DNA of 64,000 nt from Candidatus Nitrososphaera gargensis Ga9.2 (GCF_000303155.1 NC_018719.1:1736001-1800000), one strand, 5' to 3'; numbered from the stretch's first letter, positions 35,561-43,763 are shown. Numbers and translations: made by a program. The notes: generated by a model not told the origin, from the sequence alone.

Positions 35561-36701
35561 ACTGCATCTCTGAATAGTCTTTGATTTGACCTTCGCGGAA
35601 CCTTTCAAAAATATGATTCATTAATCTAGCAATAGAAGCTTCGCTTGCTCTGAGCTGTGGAACTACTGTCAGTCTGTTAGGAGATAGAACCCAGAGGTCG
35701 AAAGAAGATCCATCCAAGTAATCTACTAGCGAAAGGTGAACGTATGGATTTGAATGGTAGACACTGATCGACGAAAATTTCATCTGTTTCATCAATTCGA
35801 TAAAACGATGATTTTGAATGACTTCCTTGAAAATATCGTAGTCGAATTCTACTACTAAGGGAGAAGGTTTTGGTTTGCTAGGAACTCTTGCCCTGTTAGA
35901 ATATAGATTGAACTTCTTTTGAATTATTTCTACAATATAAGGAAAGATCACTGTATAGAAAGGCAAAAACCCTCGACGTGCTTTAAGGAGACCCTTTCTT
36001 GAGATATATCCCTCCAAAGCAAGCTCGCCTTTGCTTATAAGATGGAATTGGATCTTATCGACCCACCTATCATTTGCAATGGCATCTGCAAATGCTTCCT
36101 TGTATGGTCTTTCAGCATAGAAGACAGCCGATTCCTTTCTCTCAACTTTTCGGGCTTTCTTTTTGTTGCTAGCCTTGTCTAAGAACAGGCGTTGGTAGGA
36201 AATCCGCCTATAGGCAGTCATTCTATCAAGAAGAACTTCTGATTCTGTAACTGTCTCGAGCTGTTCAAGAATATCTTCTAACTCATCAGAACTCAAGAAT
36301 GCGCCAGAGATACTTGGATAATATCCCTTGAAGAATGGCCTGAGAATAGATTCAACGAACTTGCGAGATTCGTTTGTAATAGCATAATAGATTTGTTCAT
36401 GTGAACTCTGTACGATTAAGACATTGCCGAGAGCGGAGGCAGGGCTATTGCGTCTGGGCTTTCTACCTATTTTCATTGAGAAAATAGTTCCACTATCATT
36501 TGATCTCCATATTTCATTTGAGAATCCTGACGAATTAGACTCAATTACCTGCTTAATACTATTTTTGCATACGAGAAAGAGAATTGTTATTTGTTCATCG
36601 TGATTTCTCATAAGCATTTCTTCAAGAAGTCCTGCGAGTGAGTCTTCACTAGGATGGGTCATGTTATACACCCAAAACTCAGTACCATACCTAGGTCGCA
36701 T
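35547..36701 (-). CDS. unknown protein, partner of the transposon-borne nuclease
   Basis: 384 residues, no signal peptide or membrane helix. The first 60 residues (PSEDSLAGLLEEMLMRNHDEQITILFLVCKN) could be a small alpha/beta domain; the middle is basic (RLFLDKASNKKKARKVERKES); the last 120 residues have strands and helices (LVVEFDYDIFKEVIQNHRFIELMKQM, FDLWVLSPNRLTVVPQL). No known motif seen. It overlaps the nuclease gene by 14 bases, so the pair is probably one functional unit. Alternative start: Met at 36659 (MTHPSEDS). First gene of the right-hand transposon operon. Confidence 0.65.
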   Translation of the reverse strand: MRPRYGTEFWVYNMTHPSEDSLAGLLEEMLMRNHDEQITILFLVCKNSIKQVIESNSSGFSNEIWRSNDSGTIFSMKIGRKPRRNSPASALGNVLIVQSSHEQIYYAITNESRKFVESILRPFFKGYYPSISGAFLSSDELEDILEQLETVTESEVLLDRMTAYRRISYQRLFLDKASNKKKARKVERKESAVFYAERPYKEAFADAIANDRWVDKIQFHLISKGELALEGYISRKGLLKARRGFLPFYTVIFPYIVEIIQKKFNLYSNRARVPSKPKPSPLVVEFDYDIFKEVIQNHRFIELMKQMKFSSISVYHSNPYVHLSLVDYLDGSSFDLWVLSPNRLTVVPQLRASEASIARLMNHIFERFREGQIKDYSEMQYARQ

Positions 36702-36822
36702 TGGGACTTTCGATGTAATTGCATCGAATATGAACTTATAGCGAGTGTAGCAAAAATTTGTAAATCTATTACAGAATATTCATTGACGCGTAACTTTGTT
36801 GTTATTTTTTCAATTATAACAA

Positions 36823-36875
36823 CCATCAGTCGATTTCCACCAGCACCCGAAATCAGTCGGATTCCCACCAGAACT
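36823..36875 (-). repeat. right terminal inverted repeat of the transposon
   Basis: Exact reverse complement of the left end, 53 of 53 bases, including the doubled CTGGTGG word. Outside it the left-hand 8-bp sequence ATCGCTCT is repeated at 36876-36883. Confidence 0.9.
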
Positions 36876-36883
36876 ATCGCTCT
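36876..36883. repeat. target-site duplication, right copy (ATCGCTCT)
   Basis: Direct repeat of 29940-29947 immediately outside the right inverted end. Beyond it, up to 37096, I see no gene. Confidence 0.85.
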
Positions 36884-37096
36884 CTATAGGTGTTAGGCGC
36901 GCAGAAAACATTATACAAATTGTTGTCTGATCGCAAAGTTTCTAGGTACGTGAGCATACAGATCTTACCTTTGCAACCTCCATATTCACGTCTCCATCGG
37001 TTTCGTAACTGGATATTTCCTGGTAGATTTCTCTAGAATAGATATCTGAAGCTTAATGTTACTATTTTTAATAATTACAGTAGAAAATATCTTGAT

Positions 37097-37885
37097 ATGG
37101 GGATTGAACATTATTATATAAGAACATTCAGTGCTTCAAAGGCCATACTTGGGGCAGTGGTAGTTTTTAGCCGCAATTCTTGTCCTAGTCCTAGTTACGA
37201 TTTCAGCAGGGCTACAAAGCGCGTACGCCGCGAGCTTCGTGTATAGAGTGCCACCATATGCAAACGCGTGGTCTTTTCCTTGGCAGAAGTGTGAATATGG
37301 ACCGAGCGTGACGCATTGTGCATTCGCAAACAGCACCAATGGAGTAGCCAGAGTATATAACATGGATAATGCCTGCCAATATTGTACTATAGTTGGAGCA
37401 AGACACAACGTAGACCCACCAGTGGCAAACCCACTAATGACAACAACCCTATACAAGAACCTCTACTTTTACAGCCTCCTACACGGCAAATTCAAAATAA
37501 TTGCTGATGAGGCAGATGAAGGAGGAGAAATGCGATATGGCGGATGGACTGCCTTGAAGAGACCTGCAGATGGAGTATGGGTTAAGGATTACTGCTTCTA
37601 CACATACAAATCTAAGGACTGTGGTTCATCGTGCGGCTCAACTGTATACACTATCCCTAGCACAAACGTCATCTTCGTCAAGGGCTACAATGCTGGCAGT
37701 TACAGCATAGTCGTCAAGGGCTACAATGCTGGCAGTTACAGCATAGGATCGCTCTTCGATGCATACGCATGGGTGATTTCGCATTCGGCACTGAAGGCAT
37801 TGTTGATGCATATATGACCTCCCTAGGCTATGGATTCACATCTGATCAACTATCCATCCAGTGGTGTGATAGCGGAACCTGTTGA
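37097..37885 (+). pseudogene. secreted protein gene with two compensating frameshifts and a 33-bp tandem duplication
   Basis: ATG 37097 opens MGIEHYYIRTFSASKAIL and a hydrophobic stretch; at the T-run near 37170 the frame must shift to continue the signal peptide (LAAILVLVLVTISAGLQSAYA) and the main body (from 37239, with SVTHCAFAN, DNACQYCT and a CGSSCG cluster). Near 37765 the frame shifts back to the first one, giving GDFAFGTEGIVDAYMTSLGYG and the end SDQLSIQWCDSGTC at TGA 37885. A 33-bp stretch coding VKGYNAGSYSI is perfectly duplicated in tandem (about 37680-37745). Start and end are in the same frame, so the two shifts cancel. Family unknown. Confidence 0.65.
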
Positions 37886-37918
37886 AAATAGGAGAGAAAT
37901 GAAAAGAAAAGAAACACA

Positions 37919-38392
37919 ATGTTCGTGGCCATCTTCGGCGGCATTGCAGTGGCTCTGCTAGGTTTTAGCGTGTATCAGAACACGTTGGCAACCACTCCAG
38001 TGCAGCAGAACGAGGTCAGAATAGACTTTGCCGTATTTCCAGCGCAGGATGTAATTGAAGTCACAGTGGGGCAAACAGCAAGAATACCGGTGATGGTTGA
38101 AGCCCCAAGAGGCGCAGTCTGTGCTCTAGAGATGCATGTTCTTCCAATCTCTGAGAGGCTGCCAGAGCAGGCCAGCATTGGATTGGACAGGGCAATGGTT
38201 GCACTGTCTTCGCTGGACTCGCCAGTTCAGGACATTGGAGAGAACCACATCCAGAGAGCGGCAGGAGCCTTCCTAGTTATATCTATCCCGGCTGACGCAG
38301 CTCAGGGTAGCTATGACTATGCTCTCGAAGCCCGCAAAGCAACCTCTGATAACGAAGGACAGGACGTTGGAAAAATCTTTAGTGAACGTTAA
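37919..38392 (+). CDS. secreted or membrane-anchored hypothetical protein
   Basis: 157 residues. N-terminal signal anchor MFVAIFGGIAVALLGFSVYQ, then a beta-rich domain (VRIDFAVFPAQDVIEVTVGQTARIPVMVEA) resembling the immunoglobulin-like exported domains of this lineage, ending in an acidic tail. An ATG 20 bases upstream (37899) is out of frame. It follows the broken secreted gene by 33 bases on the same strand and may have been its operon partner. No family recognised. Confidence 0.6.
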   Translation: MFVAIFGGIAVALLGFSVYQNTLATTPVQQNEVRIDFAVFPAQDVIEVTVGQTARIPVMVEAPRGAVCALEMHVLPISERLPEQASIGLDRAMVALSSLDSPVQDIGENHIQRAAGAFLVISIPADAAQGSYDYALEARKATSDNEGQDVGKIFSER

Positions 38393-38464
38393 GTAGCCGT
38401 AAACTCCCTCTTTATTTTTTCTTCACTAACTTGATATACAGAATTCGCGTATCTTTCTTTGACC

Positions 38465-38629
38465 ATGGTAAGCTTTGTTGATCACATGCGGGAACTGCCT
38501 CCCTGTGTGGTTTGTGGAAGCAAAGTAGTAAAGGATAGAAGCAAGCTGAAGATTGACTGGATGGCTTGGAGAGGCGGATGGACAGGTGAATGGGTCTGCG
38601 AAAATGGTCATAAAAATGTCTTCGAATAG
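38465..38629 (+). CDS. small zinc-ribbon protein
   Basis: 54 residues from ATG 38465. Two half-sites are visible: PPCVVCGSK and EWVCENGHKN, so CxxC and CxxxH could bind one zinc. Between them is a Trp-rich segment (IDWMAWRGGWTGEW). Such stand-alone ribbons are frequent in this genome type. An 87-codon frame on the opposite strand covers the same bases but shows no motif. Confidence 0.55.
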   Translation: MVSFVDHMRELPPCVVCGSKVVKDRSKLKIDWMAWRGGWTGEWVCENGHKNVFE

Positions 38630-38768
38630 GCGATTCAAGGATTTCGTTCGCATACTTTCTACATAAGGTACTCACAAAGTGGGCACTCTAGTTTTGCCGT
38701 TTAATCATTGATTGTACGATGTGCTGCAAACTAGTTATTTCACTACAATTAGGTAACCGAGCAGACCC

Positions 38769-39275
38769 TCATTCATGCGTTTTAAAATCAGCCTGTATTC
38801 CCAGCTCGTGCATTTCCTGATTTACCACACAAATATTGTGGCAGAGTATCTTTAGAAGTACTTCATTCTTTTGTGCTGTAATGTCCCTGCTTCTAACGTA
38901 GGGACCAAATTTCTTTTTGATCATAGAAAAAGTGCTTTCTATATTGCTGCGCTGGTGATAATGCTTCATGAACTCTTCCCTATGAAGCATGAAATAGCTG
39001 TACATCTTACTCCACGTGCTAGAGCCAAATGACTTGCCGGTAGCGTTCTTTTTGAACAGGATGAAGGCAATTGCCTGCAATTCCGTTGCAAGCTCGTAGC
39101 ACCTTCTGCTTGAATAAGCCTTGTCTGCCAATATCTTGGATTGTAAACCTCTTGGCAGTATCTTCTACCAATGGACCAAATAGGCTCACATCGCCTTTGT
39201 TCTCCTCTGTTATTATTACCGAGGGGCTTTGTTTAAAAAGTCAACAATCCATGCTTGGATAGCTGTTGTTTGATT
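38769..39275 (-). pseudogene. DDE transposase fragment (IS5/IS4-like), N-terminus missing and frameshifted
   Basis: The main frame (38769-39131) reads ADKAYSSRRCYELATELQ, then a stretch ending NIESTFSMIKKKFGPYVRSR, which is the second Asp and the Y/E-helix (catalytic Glu in NIESTFS) of an IS5/IS1182-like transposase. Upstream, one base out of frame, lies its preceding part (SPSVIITEENKGDVSLFGPLV, then FTIQDI). The first catalytic Asp region is gone. No inverted ends found. A dead insertion-sequence remnant. Confidence 0.75.
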
Positions 39276-39460
39276 GCATGACTTTGTTTTTATTAGTTAT
39301 TACTTTTTACACAAAGCCGATAGAACGTCAATGCTTAAATAATAGAGTTGTTAATCGAGAGTGTTGGACGTTACCGCTTCAACATCATCTGTTTTTGAGG
39401 TACCCTAGTTGATGTATTGCCATACAACAAATTCTGCACTACCTACCTGAGGCACAATAT

Positions 39461-39652
39461 ATGAAGGCACAGCCAAGGCAACAAAAACAATCTTCTGTAA
39501 AACCAAGAAAAGACTACGACTATAACAAGCCGATAGGCAAATGTGTCGTCTGCTATACGCTGTCAGGCTGGCACTGCTATGACTGTAACAACGACTTTTG
39601 CCAGATGCACTTTCACGACCACAAGCAAAAGAACCTCTGTAAGACCGGCTAA
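39461..39652 (+). CDS. small B-box/AN1-like zinc-finger protein
   Basis: 63 residues. After a basic, Gln-rich tail the sequence GKCVVCYTLSGWHCYDCNNDFC QMHFHDHK contains a cluster of six cysteines and three histidines, the pattern of a B-box or HIT-type double zinc finger. The related cluster in the membrane protein at 12235 suggests a lineage-specific family. Function unknown. Confidence 0.65.
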   Translation: MKAQPRQQKQSSVKPRKDYDYNKPIGKCVVCYTLSGWHCYDCNNDFCQMHFHDHKQKNLCKTG

Positions 39653-39741
39653 CATGAAGCGCCTAGCCGGCCAAAAGTGTCGTAAAACTTTGCTGACAGT
39701 TGTTCTGCATTTCATAAATAAGCTAAATGGATGCTTGTTCC

Positions 39742-40836
39742 ATGAACAACCGGAAAATAGTGTTGCTGGCCGGCCTCTCTGCAGCTATAATAGCGGGAAC
39801 GGTTCTTGTCCAACCGTCCATCTACGCACCCGCGTCAGGAAGCTACAATGCAACCACCGCCGCCAACAACGACAATAACTCTACCTCCACCACTACCAGC
39901 GACGACAGCGAGCTGACCACGTTTGAAGAAGAGGCGATCAAAGCTGGAGAAGAGTTTGAAGATAATAATACTACTGCAACGACTTCAGCTAATGCGACAG
40001 CAAGCAATGAGACTTCGATAAGCAATGAAACCACCAACATGGACCAGGAAACAAGCGCAGCTGCTGCAACTGGCGATAATAAGACAATAGTCCTGCAAGG
40101 AACAGTGTCCTCGCCCGGCGAAGAAGCAGGTCCATTTCAGATCATAGATCTGCTGCCGCCAACTCTGGATGGCAACATATACACAGGCTGGGTCTCTTTC
40201 ACGGCGACAAAGCCTATACTTGTTGCGCCACTGCACACCTATAATGTGGCAAACGAAACGCTCGACCCCCGCTTTGGAGAGCTGTTCGTGTTCCCCGGGA
40301 TACCAAATGGTACCATGATAGCCCCTGCAATAACCATGCCAGATTATGCGACGCAGAATGAGATCAATTCAGACATACCGATGCCAAAGACCTACTCTGC
40401 AACCGTGCCGTTTACCGCCAGCGGGCTTTCAGTCGGCAGGCTCGATGGAAAGCAGTTCTTGGTATCATATACGCTGTATGCTACAGTACACCTCGCGGAG
40501 ACAGTAGACAACGTCGACAGCGCGATAACGAACCAAACGCAAGTGAAAGGCATTGAAGCCATCATTGTGTCCAGAGCGGCGTTCCTGAACGATACCGCGT
40601 ATTCGCCAAACCCGATCGAGATCAAAAGAGGCGACACGGTGACATGGGTCAACAAGGACTTTGACCAGCACACCGTGACATCTGGCAGCTTTGGCGAGAA
40701 AGACGCAGGTGACGAGTTCGACTCTGGCTACATGGGCCCGCAAACCACCTTTTCGCACACGTTTAAACAGAAAGGCGAGTTCGAATACTTTTGCGAGTTG
40801 CACCCCAACATGGGGGGAGTGGTAAAGGTAGAGTAA
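39742..40836 (+). CDS. secreted cupredoxin (plastocyanin-like copper protein)
   Basis: 364 residues from ATG 39742 (MNNRKIVLLAGLSAAII). Signal peptide 1-30, then about 90 residues rich in Thr, Ser, Asn and Glu with many NxT/S sequons, a probable glycosylated stalk. A middle beta domain follows (GWVSFTATKPILVAPLHTY). The C-terminal 90 residues are the cupredoxin: IEIKRGDTVTWVNKDFDQHTVTSG supplies the first His, and FEYFCELHPNMGG supplies Cys, His and Met. Ammonia-oxidising archaea replace cytochromes by such blue-copper electron carriers on the outer face of the membrane. Confidence 0.9.
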   Translation: MNNRKIVLLAGLSAAIIAGTVLVQPSIYAPASGSYNATTAANNDNNSTSTTTSDDSELTTFEEEAIKAGEEFEDNNTTATTSANATASNETSISNETTNMDQETSAAAATGDNKTIVLQGTVSSPGEEAGPFQIIDLLPPTLDGNIYTGWVSFTATKPILVAPLHTYNVANETLDPRFGELFVFPGIPNGTMIAPAITMPDYATQNEINSDIPMPKTYSATVPFTASGLSVGRLDGKQFLVSYTLYATVHLAETVDNVDSAITNQTQVKGIEAIIVSRAAFLNDTAYSPNPIEIKRGDTVTWVNKDFDQHTVTSGSFGEKDAGDEFDSGYMGPQTTFSHTFKQKGEFEYFCELHPNMGGVVKVE

Positions 40837-40906
40837 TTAACTAACCTACCCTTTCCTCCCTCTTTTTTGAGAAAAAAGCGCGATTGTTGTTACTATAGCA
40901 AAAAGG

Positions 40907-41028
40907 TGCGGGGGGTGGGATTTGAACCCACGAACCCCTAAGGGACGGGATAACCCATTCCTATGAGATCTTAAGTCCCGCGTCTCCAATTTTGTTTAGC
41001 CTATTTGGCCAGGCTCTACAACCCCCGC
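40907..41028 (-). tRNA. tRNA-Leu(UAA) with intron at 37/38 and enlarged D region
   Basis: Acceptor GCGGGGG (41028-41022) pairs with CCCCCGC; the anticodon loop CTTAAGA puts TAA at 40973-40971. The anticodon stem CGGGA/TCCCG closes only when 18 bases (40969-40952) are removed, an intron at the canonical 37/38 position. Between acceptor and anticodon stem there are about 20 more bases than a normal D arm holds, so a second intron or a divergent D loop is likely. The T arm (GTGGGTTCAAATCCCAC) is standard. No encoded CCA. Confidence 0.88.
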
Positions 41029-41091
41029 CCTGCCAAGTTGCGTTAGCGTGCATGCGTAATTAAATCTTGATCTGGGCGCGTGTATATCTGC

Positions 41092-41200
41092 GTGTGCGCG
41101 TTTCCAGTGGAGCATATGGAAAAATGCAGTAGCATGTAGCATTTTACGCACAAAAAATGCTACAATTTACGAAATGTGCTTCCATTGAAAAAATGGTGCA
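41092..41200 (-). repeat. 109-bp structured repeat, copy B (inverted relative to copy A)
   Basis: Exact reverse complement of 21135-21243 over all 109 bases. It lies between tRNA-Leu and tRNA-Thr. Outside the match, a second TGGAAACACGTGCA word (on the minus strand at about 41204-41228) resembles the TGGAAACGCGCACA word at the other end, so the unit seems framed by two related words. Confidence 0.8.
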
Positions 41201-41313
41201 ATTTCAAACATGCACGTGTTTCCAGTCCAGAAAGCAGCAGTTATAGTTCTTTTATACAAGCTGCCGACATTCCAATAATTATTATAGGGTTTTCCAACTG
41301 CATTAAAGGCAAC

Positions 41314-41387
41314 GCCTCGGTAGCTCAGCCTGGTAGAGCGTTACCTTGGTAAGGTAGAGGTCGCGGGTCCGAATCCCGCCCGAGGCT
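41314..41387 (+). tRNA. tRNA-Thr(GGU)
   Basis: Cloverleaf without intron: acceptor GCCTCGG/CCGAGGC, D arm GCTCAGCCTGGTAGAGC, anticodon arm TTACCTTGGTAAGGTAG with anticodon GGT, T arm CGCGGGTCCGAATCCCGCC and discriminator T. No encoded CCA. Confidence 0.95.
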
Positions 41388-41394
41388 TTTAACA

Positions 41395-41562
41395 TCAGCT
41401 AGACTGCCCTTCTTCCTCCTCATTCTCTTCTTCATCGTCGCCTTCTATCTCGGCCTCTGTAATGGTAAAACCCAGCTCCTTCGCTCTGTTTGCCAGCTCG
41501 GACAACTTTTGCAGGACAACAGTCCCGTCCTCTTCGATCTCCATTTCAAGCTCTACTTTCAT
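41395..41562 (-). CDS. small acidic protein
   Basis: 55 residues, ATG at 41562. KVELEMEIEEDGTVVLQKLSE and ANRAKELGFTITEAEIEG form a strand-helix-strand outline, then an acidic tail of Glu and Asp. Length and coding composition support a real gene; conserved small proteins of this kind occur in related archaea, function unknown. Its stop lies eight bases after the convergent tRNA-Thr. Confidence 0.55.
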   Translation of the reverse strand: MKVELEMEIEEDGTVVLQKLSELANRAKELGFTITEAEIEGDDEEENEEEEGQSS

Positions 41563-41662
41563 TGCATGTAGTAATCGGTCGCCACATTGATTTAAATGAA
41601 ATTGCGAAGGAACTTTTGTAAGGAGAAGATGAGGTCGCTTTTCATGATGTTGCTTGGTTTGA

Positions 41663-42301
41663 CTAGGTAGTGGCCGGCGCCTTGGCAGTAAATATCTCCC
41701 TTCTTGTGCGGAACAACATCATAAAGATCATGATTTCAATGTCCTCTGCAAACATGTAGCTGACCACCAGAGAATAATAGCCATCAAGGCTCTTGTCCGC
41801 GCTTGCTAGCGTTATCGCGATTATCTCTATCGGCGAATATTTTTGTAAGTTTTCAATCAGTTTTGCTTGCATTTGCTCGCTTGCAGTCAGCACTCCAAAG
41901 GATTCCTCGATCTCTTGCTGGTTAAAGTCCACGGCTATCAGCCTGTCGGCATAGTTCGCATATCCGTATTCAATAAAGCCGAGTATGCCACCAAGGATGA
42001 CAAGGCTGGCCATGCCGCTGATGTAAAAGAACTTTTTCCGGTACCAGTAGTTGAGCGATGAGTTTATCAGCTGGCGATATTTCTGCAGCTGTGTGTACCG
42101 GAGCGTCAGGTAAAATATCGCAAAGGTGATGGCCACCGCGCCCAGTGTCCCGATCCACGTGTGCTGCAGCACAAAGCCCAGCAGGAACCGGACGCCGATC
42201 AAAACCCCGAACCATAGCGCCAGAACAGCAATCTTGTTCTTCCCGAGCCGGTCAGTGCCGCTGCTGTTCTGTTCTAGCAAAGGTGGCTTCGAGTTTTCCA
42301 T
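41663..42301 (-). CDS. integral membrane protein, three helices plus cytoplasmic C-terminus
   Basis: 212 residues. A polar N-terminal 25 residues, then helices KIAVLALWFGVLIGVRFLLGFV, TLGAVAITFAIFYLTLRY and FFYISGMASLVILGGILGFI. A soluble part of about 85 residues follows (FNQQEIEESFGVLTASEQMQAKLIENL), with a last hydrophobic stretch (IEIMIFMMLF). No family recognised. It stands alone between tRNA-Thr and the PAC2 gene. Confidence 0.65.
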   Translation of the reverse strand: MENSKPPLLEQNSSGTDRLGKNKIAVLALWFGVLIGVRFLLGFVLQHTWIGTLGAVAITFAIFYLTLRYTQLQKYRQLINSSLNYWYRKKFFYISGMASLVILGGILGFIEYGYANYADRLIAVDFNQQEIEESFGVLTASEQMQAKLIENLQKYSPIEIIAITLASADKSLDGYYSLVVSYMFAEDIEIMIFMMLFRTRREIFTAKAPATT

Positions 42302-42491
42302 CTCTTTCTTATTAATTCTCTCATGGTGAGATATTTCGGGTCAGCTGAATTTTGTTTAATTAATGTCAAATATAAGAATATTCGCCTAAATTGGACAATT
42401 ATGAGTAGCAAAAATGTAAACGCGTGTGCCTTCCCAATCGTGCCGTGGCCGTGGAAAAGCTTTAAAGCGCATCAGTGAGCTCTCAAGCTCT

Positions 42492-43298
42492 GTGTCCGTT
42501 CGAGAGATCAAGTTTGTGTATTCTTCTCCAGACCGGCCCAAGCTCAGGTCGCCCCACCTTGTGTGCGGCTTTCCGGGCAGCGGCTACGTTGGCAAGCTGG
42601 CAGTCGACCATTTGATACAAGAGCTGCCTGCAAAGCACCTTGTCGATATCTACTCTAGCTCGTTTCCACCGCAGATCATGATCAGGACCGACGGCACGGC
42701 CGACCTGATGAAGAACAGCATTTTCTGGTGGCAGGGAGAAGAAGGTCAAGGAGGAACCGACTTGCTGTTGCTGACAGGCGACTCGCAGCCGTCAAACCCC
42801 GACTCGGAATACGCGCTGGCAGAAGAGGTGTTGGGAATAGCGGCGCAGTTTGGCACACAGCAGGTGTTTACACTTGCCGCTTATATCACCGGCGTTTTTG
42901 TCGACAAGCCCAAAGTCTTTGGCACCGCTACCGATCTGGAAACTGTCAAAGAGTTCGTAGCGCACAACATTTCAACGATGGATAGTGGGAGCATAACTGG
43001 CATGAACGGGCTCATAATCGGCATTGCAAAGCTGCGCGATATGAAGGGAATATGCCTGCTTGGCGAAACATCAGGCTACGTGGTTGATGCCAAGGCGTCA
43101 AAAGCCGTGCTTGAGACCCTGCTTGGGATAATTGACATCAAGGTAGACATGACGAATTTGGAAAAACGCGCAAAAGACACTGAAATGCTGATCCACACAA
43201 TAGAGCAACAGATGCTTGCCAGCAGAGGAGGTGGCGGCAAGTCGCTTGAAGGCCAGCAGCCGCCGCAAAAGCCGCGGGATACTGGCTACATCAGCTAG
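42492..43298 (+). CDS. PAC2-family protein (proteasome assembly chaperone-like)
   Basis: 268 residues from GTG 42492 (VREIKFVYSSPDRPKLRSP). HLVCGFPGSGYVGKLAVDHLI is the PAC2 signature with the small-residue loop; GTDLLLLTGDSQPSNPDSEY and VFTLAAYITGVFVDKPKVFGT follow as in archaeal PbaB-type proteins. In archaea these help assembly of the proteasome or bind its alpha ring. The C-terminus has a coiled coil (NLEKRAKDTEMLIHTIEQQM) and a Gly/Pro tail. Convergent with the OB-fold gene. Confidence 0.88.
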   Translation: MSVREIKFVYSSPDRPKLRSPHLVCGFPGSGYVGKLAVDHLIQELPAKHLVDIYSSSFPPQIMIRTDGTADLMKNSIFWWQGEEGQGGTDLLLLTGDSQPSNPDSEYALAEEVLGIAAQFGTQQVFTLAAYITGVFVDKPKVFGTATDLETVKEFVAHNISTMDSGSITGMNGLIIGIAKLRDMKGICLLGETSGYVVDAKASKAVLETLLGIIDIKVDMTNLEKRAKDTEMLIHTIEQQMLASRGGGGKSLEGQQPPQKPRDTGYIS

Positions 43299-43299
43299 G

Positions 43300-43587
43300 C
43301 TAGAGCTTTGTCATCTTGCCGAACTTGCCGACGCTGAGACTGTTTTCGCCCTTGAAAGTGTTGATGTAGCCGTTCTCTATAGAGATCCTGTCGCCTGCCT
43401 GTATCTTGTTGATGTCGTCGCCCCACAGCGAAAGCTTGATCTTTCCAGATTCGTCGGAGATTATCGCATCGGCTACCGTGTTGGTGCCTCCTGCCTTCAG
43501 GTTGACTGTGCGGGGCTCGCCCACGCTCTCTACCTTGGCTACAACACTTACGTTGCGCATTCCAGCCTTAAGCTCGCTTATCTTCAT
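43300..43587 (-). CDS. OB-fold nucleic-acid-binding protein (RPA/SSB-like)
   Basis: 95 residues, one OB fold: MKISELKAGMRNVSVVAKVESV, then TVADAIISDESGKIKLSLWGDDI, then GDRISIENGYINTFKGENSLSVG. This is the single-domain thaumarchaeal SSB/RPA41-like pattern. It lacks a zinc finger and C-terminal tail, so it may bind single-stranded DNA or RNA as a small module. The start at ATG 43587 is unambiguous. Confidence 0.88.
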   Translation of the reverse strand: MKISELKAGMRNVSVVAKVESVGEPRTVNLKAGGTNTVADAIISDESGKIKLSLWGDDINKIQAGDRISIENGYINTFKGENSLSVGKFGKMTKL

Positions 43588-43763
43588 GTTTTTTGCTAGA
43601 GGTGCATCTAATAATAAAGGTTAGGATTTGGCAAAAAGAAAAAAGATTGTAGGGTGGTGAAGAGTGCAGGAGCTTGGTTTTTCTCTGCTTCAATTATTTT
43701 GTAGGCAGTAGTAGCAATTCCGGGCTGTGCGAAACCAAATGGGTGACGAAGACCTATTGGGCC

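Larger units (their letters stand above)
29948..36875. mobile_element. 6.9-kb cargo transposon with perfect 53-bp inverted ends
   Basis: The element is bounded by exact 53-bp inverted repeats (29948-30000 and 36823-36875) and an 8-bp direct target duplication. Inside are, left to right: a single-chain methylase/nuclease (30051-32981, minus), a SWIM-DDE transposase (33104-34300, minus), an AbrB-like regulator (34417-34584, plus), a PD-(D/E)xK nuclease (34574-35560, minus) and a partner of unknown function (35547-36701, minus). The genes are AT-richer than the flanking purine/folate genes, a sign of transfer. All frames are intact and the ends are identical, so insertion is probably recent. Confidence 0.88.

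Noticed and set aside
29816-37000. Further mobile-element ends outside the 53-bp repeats
   Set aside because: Flanking words such as GCAGAAAA occur on both sides but are too short and not at equal distance to be meaningful.
38412-38675. 87-codon minus-strand protein
   Set aside because: No recognisable motif; the plus strand carries a 54-residue zinc-ribbon frame in the same place.
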